Numbered from the stretch's first letter, positions 53,679 to 63,475 are shown. The stretch: DNA of 64,000 nt from Poritiphilus sp965212595 (GCA_965212595.1 CBDBVE010000007.1:186001-250000); one strand, 5' to 3'. The notes: generated by a model not told the origin, from the sequence alone. Translations and numbers: made by a program.

Positions 53679-54986
53679 TTAGGTTTTTTGTTTTTTCTTT
53701 TGGGCTGCAGGAAACAAAACATTGTTTAGAATAAGCCGGTACCCTGGGGATGTGGGATGCAGCTCAAGTTCTGTTTTAGGATCCCCTACTCTATGCTGAT
53801 AGTCTTCCGGGTCATGGCCTCCGTAGAAAGTAAAAAAACCTTTTCCTTTGATTCCATGGATATACCGGGCTTCCCCATTGATTCTATTTTCTCCCAAAAC
53901 CATAACTGTAGGCTTTATTTCATCTCTTGTAAAAGAAGTGGTTTGCCCCATAAAGCCTTTAACCAGACTCGTGTGATTTTGACAAAGCATGGTAGGTACA
54001 GGATCCCATTTAGCCGAAAAATCCATGAGTGAGAAATAGTCAGACTCTTTTGGTACATTATTTCGCTTGGCAGTCATATCAATAGATGAGAATTCGTATC
54101 TCAAGGGACTACGCTCCAGTGTAAAATTGGTAAACGCAAAGGTCTTTTTGAAGTCTAACCTACTTTGATAGTTAGGGTCAGAAGGGTCTCCATCGAACAT
54201 CGGTTCGCAAATGTCCACACCATCGGCGGCTAGCGCGATATCAAAGCTATCGGTGGCAGAACACATCGCAAACATAAAACCACCACCAATTACGTAATTT
54301 CTGATTTTAAGAGCTACAGCTCTTTTTTCTTCAGAAACTTTGGTATAGCCCAGTTTAGTGGCTAAGGCCTCCGCGTTTTGTTTGCCTTCAATATACCAGG
54401 GCGCCGCCCTGTAGGCTCCGTAAAATTTTCCGTATTGCCCGGTAAAATCTTCATGATGTAAATGCAACCAATCGTATAGGGCCAACTTATCATTCAAGAC
54501 CTCTTCATCATATACAGTAACATAAGGAATCTCGGCATAGGTAAGCACCATGGTTACCGCATCATCCCAGGGCTGGTTGTCCTTTGGTGAATAGACCGCA
54601 ATTTTAGGAGCTTTCTCCAGGATTACGGCTTCCTGATTTTGGGACGGACTACTGATTTGTTCTAATATTGCCTGTGTCTGGGCATCGGACAGCACTTCAT
54701 ACGATACTCCTCTAATCTGGCATTCCCTTCGGATAGGGTCTCCATCTGGTAATAAGAAAGAGCCACCTCGATAATTTAGTAGCCACTGTACTTTTTGTTG
54801 TTTCGTAAGCACCCAGTAGGTTATTCCATAGGCTTTTAGGTGATTTTCCTGGCTTTCGGCATCCATAGGAATAAGTATGGAGGAAGCCTGAATATGAAGT
54901 GAAAAAAGCATAAAAACAAATAGAAGAAGACCTCTAGACTGAGCTGGAGGCGACAGGCATGTACAGCATTTAAAAAGGAACTTCAT
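53679..54986 (-). CDS. Secreted conserved protein commonly labelled asparagine synthetase B in flavobacteria
   Basis: This 435-residue protein has a hydrophobic signal (GLLLFVFMLFSLHIQAS) after an unusually long N-terminal stretch; the ATG at 54908 is another possible start. VRRECQIRGVSYEVLSDAQ-like sequence, KIAVYSPKDNQPWDDAVTMV, and GGGFMFAMCSATDSFDIALA (a Cys in a glutamine-amidotransferase-like elbow) are visible. The asparagine synthetase name comes from database annotation as I recall it. The ATP-dependent synthetase domain is not present and secretion argues against that role. It overlaps the end of dnaB by 17 bp. Confidence 0.6.
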   Translation of the reverse strand: MKFLFKCCTCLSPPAQSRGLLLFVFMLFSLHIQASSILIPMDAESQENHLKAYGITYWVLTKQQKVQWLLNYRGGSFLLPDGDPIRRECQIRGVSYEVLSDAQTQAILEQISSPSQNQEAVILEKAPKIAVYSPKDNQPWDDAVTMVLTYAEIPYVTVYDEEVLNDKLALYDWLHLHHEDFTGQYGKFYGAYRAAPWYIEGKQNAEALATKLGYTKVSEEKRAVALKIRNYVIGGGFMFAMCSATDSFDIALAADGVDICEPMFDGDPSDPNYQSRLDFKKTFAFTNFTLERSPLRYEFSSIDMTAKRNNVPKESDYFSLMDFSAKWDPVPTMLCQNHTSLVKGFMGQTTSFTRDEIKPTVMVLGENRINGEARYIHGIKGKGFFTFYGGHDPEDYQHRVGDPKTELELHPTSPGYRLILNNVLFPAAQKKKQKT

Positions 54987-56523
54987 TATCTTCCGGGTCT
55001 AGGTCTGGATCCTCATTCATAGCACTTCCAAACGCCTCATTGGGGTCTGGAAGGTTTTTCGTAAGAAATGGGTTATCCTCATTCGCATTCATCTTGGATT
55101 GAAACTCGAAAGGAGAGTCAAAGTCATCCAAGTTATCAAATTTACCTAGTTGTCCAATGAACTTTAACCTAATATTATCTAATCCACCATTTCTATGTTT
55201 GGCTACAATGAACTCTGCCTGACCTTGTGTAGGTGTGCGTTCTTCATCATCCCATTCATCTATTTTGTAGTATTCCGGCCTATAGATAAACGAAACGATA
55301 TCTGCGTCTTGCTCAATGGCCCCAGACTCCCTCAAATCGGATAAAATGGGTCTCTTACTGCCTCCTCTTGTCTCTACCGCCCTTGATAATTGCGATAAGG
55401 CAATCACAGGGACGTTAAGCTCTTTGGCCAGCGCTTTAAGGTTTCTTGAAATCGTAGAAATTTCTTGTTCTCTATTTCCACCTTTTTGACTCGTACCAGC
55501 TGTCATTAACTGAAGGTAATCCAGAACGATAAGCTTTATTTTATGCTGTGAGGCCAGTCGTCTTGCCTTGGCTCTAAGGTCAAAAATTGATAAAGAGGGC
55601 GTATCATCTATAAAAAGCGGTGCTTTCTCAAGAGTCTTTACCTTGACATTGAGCTGCTCCCATTCATGTTTTTCCAGCCGACCGGTTCTGAGCTTTTCGG
55701 AAGAGAGTCCGGTTTCTGAAGAAATCAGCCTGGTTATCAGCTGAACCGATGACATTTCTAAAGAAAAGAAGGCTACAGGAATATTAGAATTCACCGCAAT
55801 ATTTCTGGCCATAGAAAGTGTAAGCGCAGTTTTCCCCATCCCTGGTCTTGCGGCAATGATGACAAGATCGCTGGGTTGCCATCCTGAGGTTAGTTTATCT
55901 ACCTTGTCAAAACCCGAAGGAATACCACTTAGGCCTTCCTTATTTGAAATCTCTTCAATTTTTTTCTTGGCCTGGATCACCAAATTTTGAGCGGTCTCTG
56001 CAGAACGCTTAAGATTGCCTTGGGTAACATCGTATAATTTGGCTTCAGCATTGTCCAGAAGGTCAAAAACGTCTGTAGTATCATCATAAGCATCTTCGAT
56101 GATTTCGTTAGAGATTTTGATCAGACTACGTTGTATGTATTTTTGAAGAATTATACGTGCGTGGAACTCAATATGGGCCGAAGAAGCCACTCTTTGAGTG
56201 AGTTTTATGAGGTAAAAATCGCCTCCCGCCATTTCAAGGCGTTCATCTTGCTTCAATTGAGCAGAAACGGTTAATAAATCCACCGGTTCTGATGATTCAA
56301 AGAGTTTAAAGATGGCTTCATAGATATACCTATGGGCTTCTTTGTAGAAAACATCAGCGTGAAGAATATCAATTACTTCGTCTACTCCCTTCTTGTCAAT
56401 CATCATCGCCCCAAGTACAACTTCCTCTAAATCAACAGCTTGAGGTGGAATTTTGCCCTTTTCTAAGTTTATTAGGGACGACTTGCCAATTTTATGGCCT
56501 AGTATAGGGCTTGGTTTTTCCAT
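54970..56523 (-). CDS. dnaB: Replicative DNA helicase DnaB
   Basis: This helicase unwinds DNA at the replication fork as a hexamer. The 517-residue protein has the N-terminal DnaB domain (PPQAVDLEEVVLGAMMIDKKG) and the RecA-like C-terminal domain: Walker A ARPGMGKTALTLS, Walker B KLIVLDYLQLM, the SQLSRAVETR motif and RGGSKRPILSDLRESGAIEQ. No intein is present. It overlaps the downstream secreted-protein gene by 17 bp. Confidence 0.97.
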   Translation of the reverse strand: MEKPSPILGHKIGKSSLINLEKGKIPPQAVDLEEVVLGAMMIDKKGVDEVIDILHADVFYKEAHRYIYEAIFKLFESSEPVDLLTVSAQLKQDERLEMAGGDFYLIKLTQRVASSAHIEFHARIILQKYIQRSLIKISNEIIEDAYDDTTDVFDLLDNAEAKLYDVTQGNLKRSAETAQNLVIQAKKKIEEISNKEGLSGIPSGFDKVDKLTSGWQPSDLVIIAARPGMGKTALTLSMARNIAVNSNIPVAFFSLEMSSVQLITRLISSETGLSSEKLRTGRLEKHEWEQLNVKVKTLEKAPLFIDDTPSLSIFDLRAKARRLASQHKIKLIVLDYLQLMTAGTSQKGGNREQEISTISRNLKALAKELNVPVIALSQLSRAVETRGGSKRPILSDLRESGAIEQDADIVSFIYRPEYYKIDEWDDEERTPTQGQAEFIVAKHRNGGLDNIRLKFIGQLGKFDNLDDFDSPFEFQSKMNANEDNPFLTKNLPDPNEAFGSAMNEDPDLDPEDNEVPF

Positions 56524-56634
56524 GAGTATAAAAGTAGCAATTAACCTTAAGTTAACTTTAATTTCACCTTTTGCGATATCAACCGACAGTTAACAATTAT
56601 GCTGTTAATAAGTTACGAAATTATGTTTATAACC

Positions 56635-56669
56635 AAAAAAATCCGGAAGAAGCATCCTCCGGATTTTTC
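56635..56669 (-). terminator. Terminator of the tgt-lpt-eamA-accA cluster
   Basis: ATCCGGA (56641-56647) pairs with TCCGGAT (56658-56664). On the minus strand it ends in T6 (A6 at 56635-56640), and on the plus strand in T5, so it may work in both directions. It lies 22 bp beyond the accA stop. Confidence 0.8.
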
Positions 56670-56690
56670 TGAGCTTGATAAAATCGCCAG

Positions 56691-57644
56691 TTAATCATTA
56701 TAGACCCCCATATCTGCATACTTTTCCATTCGGGAATTTACCAGATCTTTTGGTGATAACTTTTTCAAATCTTCAAAATGTTTGGCGATTTTGTTTTTTA
56801 CGGTTTCAAAAGTTTTCTCTCTATTGGTGTGTGCGCCTCCTGAAGGTTCTCTTACTATTTCATCAATTAGCTTAAGTTTCTTCATATCGGTAGCGGTAAG
56901 TTTAAGAGCTTCGGCCGCCTGTTCTTTGTATTCCCAGCTACGCCACAGAATGGAAGAACAAGACTCTGGAGAAATCACCGAATACCAGGTATTCTCTAAC
57001 ATCAGCACCCTATCTCCTACCCCTATACCTAAGGCACCGCCCGAGGCACCTTCACCTATAATCACCACAATAATAGGTACTTTTAGGCGCGTCATTTCCA
57101 AAATATTCCTGGCAATCGCTTCTCCCTGACCACGTTCTTCCGCCTCAATACCCGGATAAGCCCCAGGAGTATCAATAAAGGCAACTACGGGAATATTGAA
57201 TTTTTCTGCTGATTTCATCAGGCGAAGGGCTTTGCGATATCCTTCCGGATTGGCCATTCCAAAGTTGCGATATTGGCGCGTTTTGGTGTTATACCCTTTT
57301 TGCTGACCAATAAACATATAACTCTGGTCACCAATTTTTCCCAGACCACCTATCATCGCTTTGTCATCTTTCACATTTCGATCTCCATGGAGCTCTAAAA
57401 AAGAAGCTCCACATATTGCGTTGATATAGTCTAAAGTATAAGGTCTGTTGGGATGCCTTGAGAGTTGTACCCGCTGCCAGGCCGATAGGTTTTTATAGAT
57501 CTCTTTTCTGGTTTCAACCAGTTTTTTTTCGATCTGTTTGCAGGTCTCGGAGACATCTACATCGCTTTCTTCTCCAATAACCTGGCACTTTTCTAATTGC
57601 TCTTCCAATTCCTTAATTGGAAGCTCAAAATCTAAATACTCCAT
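56691..57644 (-). CDS. accA: Acetyl-CoA carboxylase carboxyltransferase subunit alpha
   Basis: This subunit transfers the carboxyl group from biotin to acetyl-CoA with AccD, committing carbon to fatty acid synthesis. The 317-residue protein has the AccA signatures LSRHPNRPYTLDYINAI, PVVAFIDTPGAYPGIEAEER, ARNILEMTRLKVPIIVVIIG and EGASGGALGIGVGD. It is the last gene of a minus-strand cluster with tgt, an LptF/G gene and eamA. Confidence 0.97.
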   Translation of the reverse strand: MEYLDFELPIKELEEQLEKCQVIGEESDVDVSETCKQIEKKLVETRKEIYKNLSAWQRVQLSRHPNRPYTLDYINAICGASFLELHGDRNVKDDKAMIGGLGKIGDQSYMFIGQQKGYNTKTRQYRNFGMANPEGYRKALRLMKSAEKFNIPVVAFIDTPGAYPGIEAEERGQGEAIARNILEMTRLKVPIIVVIIGEGASGGALGIGVGDRVLMLENTWYSVISPESCSSILWRSWEYKEQAAEALKLTATDMKKLKLIDEIVREPSGGAHTNREKTFETVKNKIAKHFEDLKKLSPKDLVNSRMEKYADMGVYND

Positions 57645-57692
57645 ACAAATTCGGTTTCCTTAGTAAAAGCAGACAAATATAAACTAATAAAA

Positions 57693-58586
57693 TTAACCCT
57701 TTTTACTTTTTAACGCTCGGCGATGCTTAATAAGCCCGTTAGCAATTACCGTAGCCAAAATGATTAAAGCGCCGAGATAAAAAGACACTGTCATGGTTTC
57801 ACTATCCCCAAAAATCAGAAATGCAAGAAGTATCCCATAAACAGGCTCCATATTTACAGTTAACATCATGGTATAGGGGCTTATATACCTCATGACTTTT
57901 ACCGACGCAATGTAAGCATAGGCGGTACAAAAGGAAGCCAGAAGAAGGATATAAAAAGCATCCTCCCAGGACAATTGAAAAAAATCTGTGGTAAAATCAC
58001 CTCTTAAACCTAAAAATACTGATATGGCAACGGCCCCTGTCAAGAGCTCATAGAAAGCAATTACGGAAGGTTTTTCTAACACAATAAGTTTTCCGTTGAT
58101 CAAGGTAAATACAGCTGCCAACAGGGTAGACAGAAGTGCAAGAAGAATCCCGTTAACATAGCGAACGTCTACATTAAAGATGAGATATAAACCAAAAAGA
58201 ATAATCAGTCCCAGAATTAGTTCATACCAGATGAGCTTCCTTTTATAAACCAAGGGTTCTAATAAGGCAGTAAAAAATGCTCCGGCAGACATGGTTGCCA
58301 AGGTAATAGAGACGTTAGAAACCTTTATGGCCTAAAAAAAAGTAACCCAATGAAGCGCAAGAGCAAGTCCGGCAACCAACAGAAGTAAAGCAACTCTGAA
58401 AGAAACCTTTAGGGGATAACGCATTAGCGCCACAAAAAAAAGAATGAGTACCACTGCAATACTCATGCGATACCAAACCAGAGGCAGGGCTTCAATACTT
58501 ATTAGTTTGCCAAGAACTGCGGTAAAGCCCCAAATGAAAATAATAAAATGGAGATGAAAGTAATTTTTTATCCTAGCGCTTGGCAT
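57693..58586 (-). pseudogene. EamA/DMT-family transporter with an in-frame TAG stop
   Basis: Two pieces in the same reading frame (58332-58586 and 57693-58331) together give a typical 10-helix EamA exporter of about 297 residues. The first half ends ALHWVTFF, then TAG (58332-58334 on the plus strand), then AIKVSNVSITLATMSAGAFF continues the family pattern without a frame change. The usual EamA sequence has one residue here (often Y, H or K). A T8 tract immediately precedes the stop. The start at 58586 overlaps the LptF/G gene by 14 bp. It could be a true nonsense mutation, a base-calling error beside the homopolymer, or (unlikely) readthrough. Confidence 0.8.
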
Positions 58587-59652
58587 TTTTAAGTAAATAT
58601 AGTCCCAAAAAGCCAAAGGCTATATTGGGGATAGTAACCGCAAGTAATGGAGAAAATCCAGACTGTTCGGCCAAGGTGCCAAAAACCTTGTCAAAAAAGA
58701 TATAAACAAAAGCAACCCCGATCCCGAATGCAAGATTTATACCCATGCCTCCTCTTCGTTTTACGGCAGAGACAGCCACCCCAATAATTGTCAAAATAAA
58801 AGCAGTAACCGGAAGGGCCCAACGCTTATATTTGGTAAGGATATATGTATTAAGATTTGAGGCGCCTTTTCTTTTTTGGATCTCAATGAACTGATTGAGT
58901 TCAAACAAGTTTTTTGTCTCTGCAATATAGGATACAGGCGTTAGGTCTTCTATTTTAAAGGTAAAGAGGGTATCCAAGCGGCGCTTTGTCAGTAAAACTT
59001 CCTTCTCATCACTAATTTTTCTCTTGGTATAGGAGGTTAAACGATAGAGGCTATCTTTTGGCACCCATCTGATATTCGCCGCAGAAATCTTATAGTCGAG
59101 CTTATTTTCTTGATTAAAATGCTCAAAGGTGAAATTATAACCAATCTTTCGGGCAGGGTCAAAACTGCTTACATAGATAAAATCGTTTTGGTTGAGTTGA
59201 TTAAAGATGTTACTGGTTACCCGATCTTGCTTTCCTTTCTTGAGGTATTTATATTTAAACTCATTATATCCCTTACTAGCATTAGGCACAATAAACATGC
59301 CCATAAAAAACATCAAAACAGCTATGATGGAGGCGCCGATCCAATAGGGCCTTAAAAATCTTCCAAAAGAAACTCCCGAACTCAGGATGGCCACTATTTC
59401 CGTATTGTTGGCTAGTTTGGAGGTAAAGAAGATTATAGAGAGAAAGAGAAATATGGGGAAAAGAAGGCTGCCAATGTAAATGGTGAAATTGAGATAGTAA
59501 ATGACAATTTCGTTTAGGGGCGCTTCATTATCAATCATCTTCCCTATCTGTTCGGCTAAATTCAGCATAATCCCAATAGGTACAAACAGTAAGAGCATCA
59601 TCCCAAAGGTGACCAGATATCGCTTTAATATGTATCTATCAATAATTGTCAC
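58573..59652 (-). CDS. LptF/LptG-family permease of the lipopolysaccharide exporter
   Basis: This 359-residue inner-membrane protein has the YjgP/YjgQ layout: N-terminal IDRYILKRYLVTFGMMLLLF, three further helices, a periplasmic beta domain in the middle third (about residues 130-260) and two C-terminal helices (GMGINLAFGIGVAFVYIFFD). LptF and LptG carry LPS from the inner membrane to the Lpt bridge with the LptB ATPase. Which of the two it is cannot be settled here. Its ATG directly follows the tgt stop codon. Confidence 0.85.
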   Translation of the reverse strand: MTIIDRYILKRYLVTFGMMLLLFVPIGIMLNLAEQIGKMIDNEAPLNEIVIYYLNFTIYIGSLLFPIFLFLSIIFFTSKLANNTEIVAILSSGVSFGRFLRPYWIGASIIAVLMFFMGMFIVPNASKGYNEFKYKYLKKGKQDRVTSNIFNQLNQNDFIYVSSFDPARKIGYNFTFEHFNQENKLDYKISAANIRWVPKDSLYRLTSYTKRKISDEKEVLLTKRRLDTLFTFKIEDLTPVSYIAETKNLFELNQFIEIQKRKGASNLNTYILTKYKRWALPVTAFILTIIGVAVSAVKRRGGMGINLAFGIGVAFVYIFFDKVFGTLAEQSGFSPLLAVTIPNIAFGFLGLYLLKNAKR

Positions 59653-60783
59653 TTACAGTCTTTTGTCCATTTGAACGACCATTTTGGCTTTCCATTCTGC
59701 AAAATCTCCTTCTAAAATGCGTTTTCTTGCCTCCCTGACCAGCCAAAGGTAAAACCCAAGGTTATGAATACTGGCAATTTGCTTGCCTAAAAACTCATTG
59801 GCTGCAAAAAGATGCCTTAGATAAGCCTTGCTATATTCCTTATCTACAAAAGTAATACCCATTTCGTCAATGGGAGAAAAATCATCTTCCCATTTCTTAT
59901 TTTTAATATTGATCGTCCCATGTGCTGTAAAGAGCATTCCATTTCTGGCATTTCTGGTAGGCATCACACAATCGAACATATCAATCCCTAAGGCTATGTT
60001 TTCTAGTATATTTATGGGTGTGCCAACTCCCATTAGATACCTGGGTTTGTTTTCGGGAAGTACATTGCATACTACCTCCGTCATAGCGTACATTTCTTCC
60101 GCAGGCTCGCCAACAGACAAGCCTCCGATGGCATTACCAAAGGCCTGAGTATTTGCAATATATTCTGCAGACTGAACTCTTAAATCCTTATAGGTAGAAC
60201 CTTGTACAATTGGAAAAAATGCCTGCTCATGCTCATATTTTAATGGTGTTTTTTCTAAATGGCTTATACACCTGTCCAGCCATCTGTGCGTCATGTGCAT
60301 AGAGCGCTTTGCATACTCATAGTCACAGGGATAAGGCGTGCATTCATCGAAAGCCATAATTATGTCAGCACCAATAGTACGCTGAATTTCCATGACATTT
60401 TCGGGAGTGAAAACATGCAGTGAACCATCTATATGTGACTTAAATTTCACACCCTCTTCTTTGATCTTTCTATTTGCAGAAAGTGAATAAACCTGATAGC
60501 CACCGCTGTCTGTAAGAATATTGCGATCCCAGCCCATAAACTTGTGTAAGCCACCTGCCTGCTCAAGAATTGCGGGTGTGGGTCTTAAATACAAGTGATA
60601 GGTATTTCCAAGAATTATATCCGGATTTATATCGTCTCGTAGTTCCCTTTGATGTACAGCTTTGACAGAAGCAACAGTCCCCACCGGCATAAAGATTGGG
60701 GTGGCAATACTGCCATGATCTGTAATAATTTCTCCCGCTCGCGCCTTCGAATTGGGATCGGTATGTTGGAGGGTAAACTTCAA
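59653..60783 (-). CDS. tgt: tRNA-guanine transglycosylase
   Basis: This enzyme swaps guanine-34 for preQ1 in tRNAs with GUN anticodons, the first tRNA step of queuosine formation. The 376-residue protein has GTVASVKAVHQRELRDD, NILTDSGGYQVYSLSANRKI (catalytic-site Asp and Ser), IIMAFDECTPYPCDYEYAKR, FDCVMPTRNARNGMLFT (nucleophile Asp) and the zinc-binding region near the C-terminus (residues about 300-345). It is the first gene of the minus-strand cluster. Confidence 0.96.
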   Translation of the reverse strand: MKFTLQHTDPNSKARAGEIITDHGSIATPIFMPVGTVASVKAVHQRELRDDINPDIILGNTYHLYLRPTPAILEQAGGLHKFMGWDRNILTDSGGYQVYSLSANRKIKEEGVKFKSHIDGSLHVFTPENVMEIQRTIGADIIMAFDECTPYPCDYEYAKRSMHMTHRWLDRCISHLEKTPLKYEHEQAFFPIVQGSTYKDLRVQSAEYIANTQAFGNAIGGLSVGEPAEEMYAMTEVVCNVLPENKPRYLMGVGTPINILENIALGIDMFDCVMPTRNARNGMLFTAHGTINIKNKKWEDDFSPIDEMGITFVDKEYSKAYLRHLFAANEFLGKQIASIHNLGFYLWLVREARKRILEGDFAEWKAKMVVQMDKRL

Positions 60784-60945
60784 AATCTGTGTTCAATTGG
60801 CAAATATAGGCATCCGCATAACAATAGGGCCTTAAGAAAAAAATAAACTTTTGAGGTGCCGGATGCGGGCTACCGGGTAAAATAAAAAAATTCTTCGTTC
60901 CACATTCTACATTCCTTCTTCGTTAATAAAAGTTAATAACTCCTG

Positions 60946-60976
60946 TTGTGCAGCCAAAAGTTTGCAATTACATTTG
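60946..60976 (+). promoter_or_regulatory. Promoter of the transketolase genes
   Basis: TTG (60946-60948), a 20-base spacer and TACATTTG (60969-60976) match the Bacteroidota consensus. The proposed start ATG at 60998 is 21 bp further on, which supports it over an upstream in-frame start inside the promoter. Confidence 0.7.
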
Positions 60977-60997
60977 GCATCATCAAAGTTTAAAGAA

Positions 60998-61843
60998 ATG
61001 CCACAATTACAAGAACTGCAAGATTTAGTAGTACAGGTTAGAAGAGATATTGTGCGGATGGTGCACAAGGTAAATTCTGGTCATCCGGGAGGTTCCCTGG
61101 GATGTACAGAATTTTTTGTTGCGCTCTACAATGAGATCATGGAACTCAAGGAGGGATTTGAAATGGACGGAATTGGTGAGGATCTGTTTTTCCTCTCAAA
61201 CGGACATATTTCTCCGGTCTTCTACAGTGTACTTGCCCGAAGAGGCTATTTTCCGGTGGAGGAGCTAAATACCTTTAGACTGATCAATTCTCGTTTACAA
61301 GGCCATCCAACCACGCATGAAGGATTACCAGGCGTTCGCATAGCTTCTGGTTCTTTAGGGCAGGGAATGTCTGTGGCCATTGGTGCGGCATTGGCGAAGA
61401 AGCTGAATAATGACAAGCATATTGTGTATAGCCTTCATGGAGATGGAGAACTTCAGGAAGGACAAAACTGGGAAGCCATCATGTTCGCTGCTGGAAAGAA
61501 AGTTGATAATCTCATTGCAACCATTGATAGAAACGGACAGCAGATAGACGGTGCCACAGAAGATGTAATGCCATTGGGAGACGTACGCGTAAAGTTTGAG
61601 GCCTTTGGTTGGGATGTGATGGAAATTGCCGATGGGAACAATCTGGAAGCGGTTATAGCGGGCTTAAAAGAAGCGAAGTCCAGAACAGGAAAAGGAAAAC
61701 CTGTATGCGTAATTATGACGACAGTCATGGGCAATGGGGTAGATTTTATGATGCATACACATGCCTGGCATGGGAAAGCACCTAATGATGAGCAATTGGC
61801 TACAGCCTTGGCTCAAAACTCGGAAACACTAGGAGACTACTAA
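60998..61843 (+). CDS. Transketolase, N-terminal (thiamine diphosphate-binding) subunit
   Basis: Starting at 60998 (MPQLQELQDLVVQVRRD), this protein has 281 residues. KVNSGHPGGSLGCTEFFVAL, GHPTTHEGLPGVRIASGSLGQ and GDGELQEGQNWEA (the GDG...N thiamine-diphosphate motif) define the PP domain of transketolase. The Pyr domain is in the next gene, 17 bp downstream, so the two must form a heteromeric enzyme. Transketolase moves two-carbon units in the pentose phosphate pathway. Confidence 0.93.
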   Translation: MPQLQELQDLVVQVRRDIVRMVHKVNSGHPGGSLGCTEFFVALYNEIMELKEGFEMDGIGEDLFFLSNGHISPVFYSVLARRGYFPVEELNTFRLINSRLQGHPTTHEGLPGVRIASGSLGQGMSVAIGAALAKKLNNDKHIVYSLHGDGELQEGQNWEAIMFAAGKKVDNLIATIDRNGQQIDGATEDVMPLGDVRVKFEAFGWDVMEIADGNNLEAVIAGLKEAKSRTGKGKPVCVIMTTVMGNGVDFMMHTHAWHGKAPNDEQLATALAQNSETLGDY

Positions 61844-61860
61844 ATCTTTAAGAGCAGAAG

Positions 61861-62817
61861 ATGACTAAATATACAGATCAAGGTAAAAAAGATACCCGAA
61901 GTGGCTATGGAGCGGGTATGACTGAATTAGGAAGAACAAATTCTAAGGTGGTAGCGCTTTGTGCAGACCTTGTAGGTTCGCTCAAGATTCAGGAGTTCAT
62001 AGATGAAAATCCGGAACGCTTTTTTCAGGTAGGAATAGCCGAGGCAAATATGATGGGGATCGCAGCCGGACTCACCATTGGAGGCTATATTCCTTTTACC
62101 GGAACATTCGCGAATTTCTCTACGGGCAGGGTTTATGACCAAATCAGACAGTCTATAGCCTATTCGGGTAAAAATGTTAAAATATGTGCTTCACATGCCG
62201 GAGTAACTCTTGGAGAAGACGGGGCTACACACCAAATCCTGGAAGATATTGGACTTATGAAAATGCTTCCTGGTATGACTGTTATCAACCCCTGTGATTT
62301 CAATCAGACCAAGGCAGCGACCATCGCAATTGCAGAACATGATGGACCTGTATACTTAAGATTTGGAAGGCCTAAAGTAGCTAATTTTACGCCGGTAGAT
62401 CAAAAGTTTGAAATTGGGAAAGCCATCCTGCTCAGCGAGGGTACAGATGTGACCATAGCGGCAACCGGACATTTAGTCTGGGAGGCATTGATCGCCGCGG
62501 AAAACCTGGAGAATCAGGGTATATCTGCCGAGGTAATTAATATCCATACTATAAAACCGCTTGATGAGGAGGCCCTAGTTAGCTCAGTGAAAAAGACAGG
62601 CTGTATTGTTTCTGCTGAAGAACATAATTTTTTGGGAGGTCTTGGAGAAAGTATAGCCAGGACGCTAGCCATACATCAGCCCACACCCCAAGCCTTTGTC
62701 GCCACTCAGGATACTTTTGGCGAAAGCGGAACTCCAGACCAGCTTATGGAGAAATACGGATTAAACAATAAAGCCATCGAGAAAGCCGTTTTAGAAGTGT
62801 TACAAAAAAAGGCATAG
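61861..62817 (+). CDS. Transketolase, C-terminal (pyrimidine-binding) subunit
   Basis: This 318-residue partner carries the Pyr domain with the glutamate that activates the cofactor (FFQVGIAEANMMGIAAGLTI) and the C-terminal transketolase domain (AATGHLVWEALIAAENLENQ, AEEHNFLGGLGESIA). Such split transketolases are common in Bacteroidota, archaea and many Firmicutes. The two genes are 17 bp apart and surely co-transcribed. The product could be specialised (for example DXPS-like), but both halves here follow transketolase patterns. Confidence 0.92.
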   Translation: MTKYTDQGKKDTRSGYGAGMTELGRTNSKVVALCADLVGSLKIQEFIDENPERFFQVGIAEANMMGIAAGLTIGGYIPFTGTFANFSTGRVYDQIRQSIAYSGKNVKICASHAGVTLGEDGATHQILEDIGLMKMLPGMTVINPCDFNQTKAATIAIAEHDGPVYLRFGRPKVANFTPVDQKFEIGKAILLSEGTDVTIAATGHLVWEALIAAENLENQGISAEVINIHTIKPLDEEALVSSVKKTGCIVSAEEHNFLGGLGESIARTLAIHQPTPQAFVATQDTFGESGTPDQLMEKYGLNNKAIEKAVLEVLQKKA

Positions 62818-62867
62818 CATTGTGGTATCGTTTTTGATATCCCTATGCCAATAGAAAAACGAACACT

Positions 62868-63455
62868 ATGAAACGAACACTTCTTACCGTGGCCTTCGCG
62901 GTATTCTGCACGGCCGCATTTGCACAAAAAGATTCAGGGTTTGGTGTAAAAGCCGGATTAAATTACAATGCCAATGGCGACTATTTTGAGTCGGCCGGAG
63001 AAGCTGCCAGAGATCCCGACAGAAATGTGGGTTTCCACCTTGGCGTTTACGGGAAACTTGGCAACAGATTTTACGTAAGGCCTGAATTGATCTACACCAA
63101 AACAAAATCGGACTATAACGGCGATGATTTTGACATGAGCAAGCTAGATCTCCCGGTATTGGTAGGTACCAAGGTAATTGGTCCTTTACACGTATTTGCC
63201 GGACCGGCTTTTCAATACATTTTAGATACGGAATTTGATGGAATCTCCATTGACACCGTTGAGAACGATTTTACCGTTGGATTGCACATAGGAGCCGGAG
63301 TAAATCTGGGGAAGATTGGAATAGATCTGCGTTATGAACGGGGCTTTAGTGAAAACGAAGCACGATTTATCAATACCAACATTACCACTGTGGGGGATAG
63401 TAGAATTGACACCAGGCCAGATCAACTGATCCTGAGCCTTTCCCTTGCCTTATAA
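62868..63455 (+). CDS. Outer-membrane beta-barrel protein (porin-family/OMP_b-brl type)
   Basis: This 195-residue protein has a signal peptide (LLTVAFAVFCTAAFAQ) and a small beta barrel starting FGVKAGLNYNANGD. Repeated alternating strands include VGFHLGVYGKLGNRFYVRPE, LDLPVLVGTKVIGPLHVFAG and GIDLRYERGFS, typical of the small PF13568-type barrels in Bacteroidota. It ends in LSLSLAL. It is not a TonB receptor and its ligand is unknown. Confidence 0.85.
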   Translation: MKRTLLTVAFAVFCTAAFAQKDSGFGVKAGLNYNANGDYFESAGEAARDPDRNVGFHLGVYGKLGNRFYVRPELIYTKTKSDYNGDDFDMSKLDLPVLVGTKVIGPLHVFAGPAFQYILDTEFDGISIDTVENDFTVGLHIGAGVNLGKIGIDLRYERGFSENEARFINTNITTVGDSRIDTRPDQLILSLSLAL

Positions 63456-63475
63456 TCCTTCATCAAAGCACAATA

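Noticed and set aside
53679..54986. Asparagine synthetase function
   Set aside because: The name is common in annotations of this flavobacterial family, but a signal peptide is present and the ATP-pyrophosphatase domain motifs are not.
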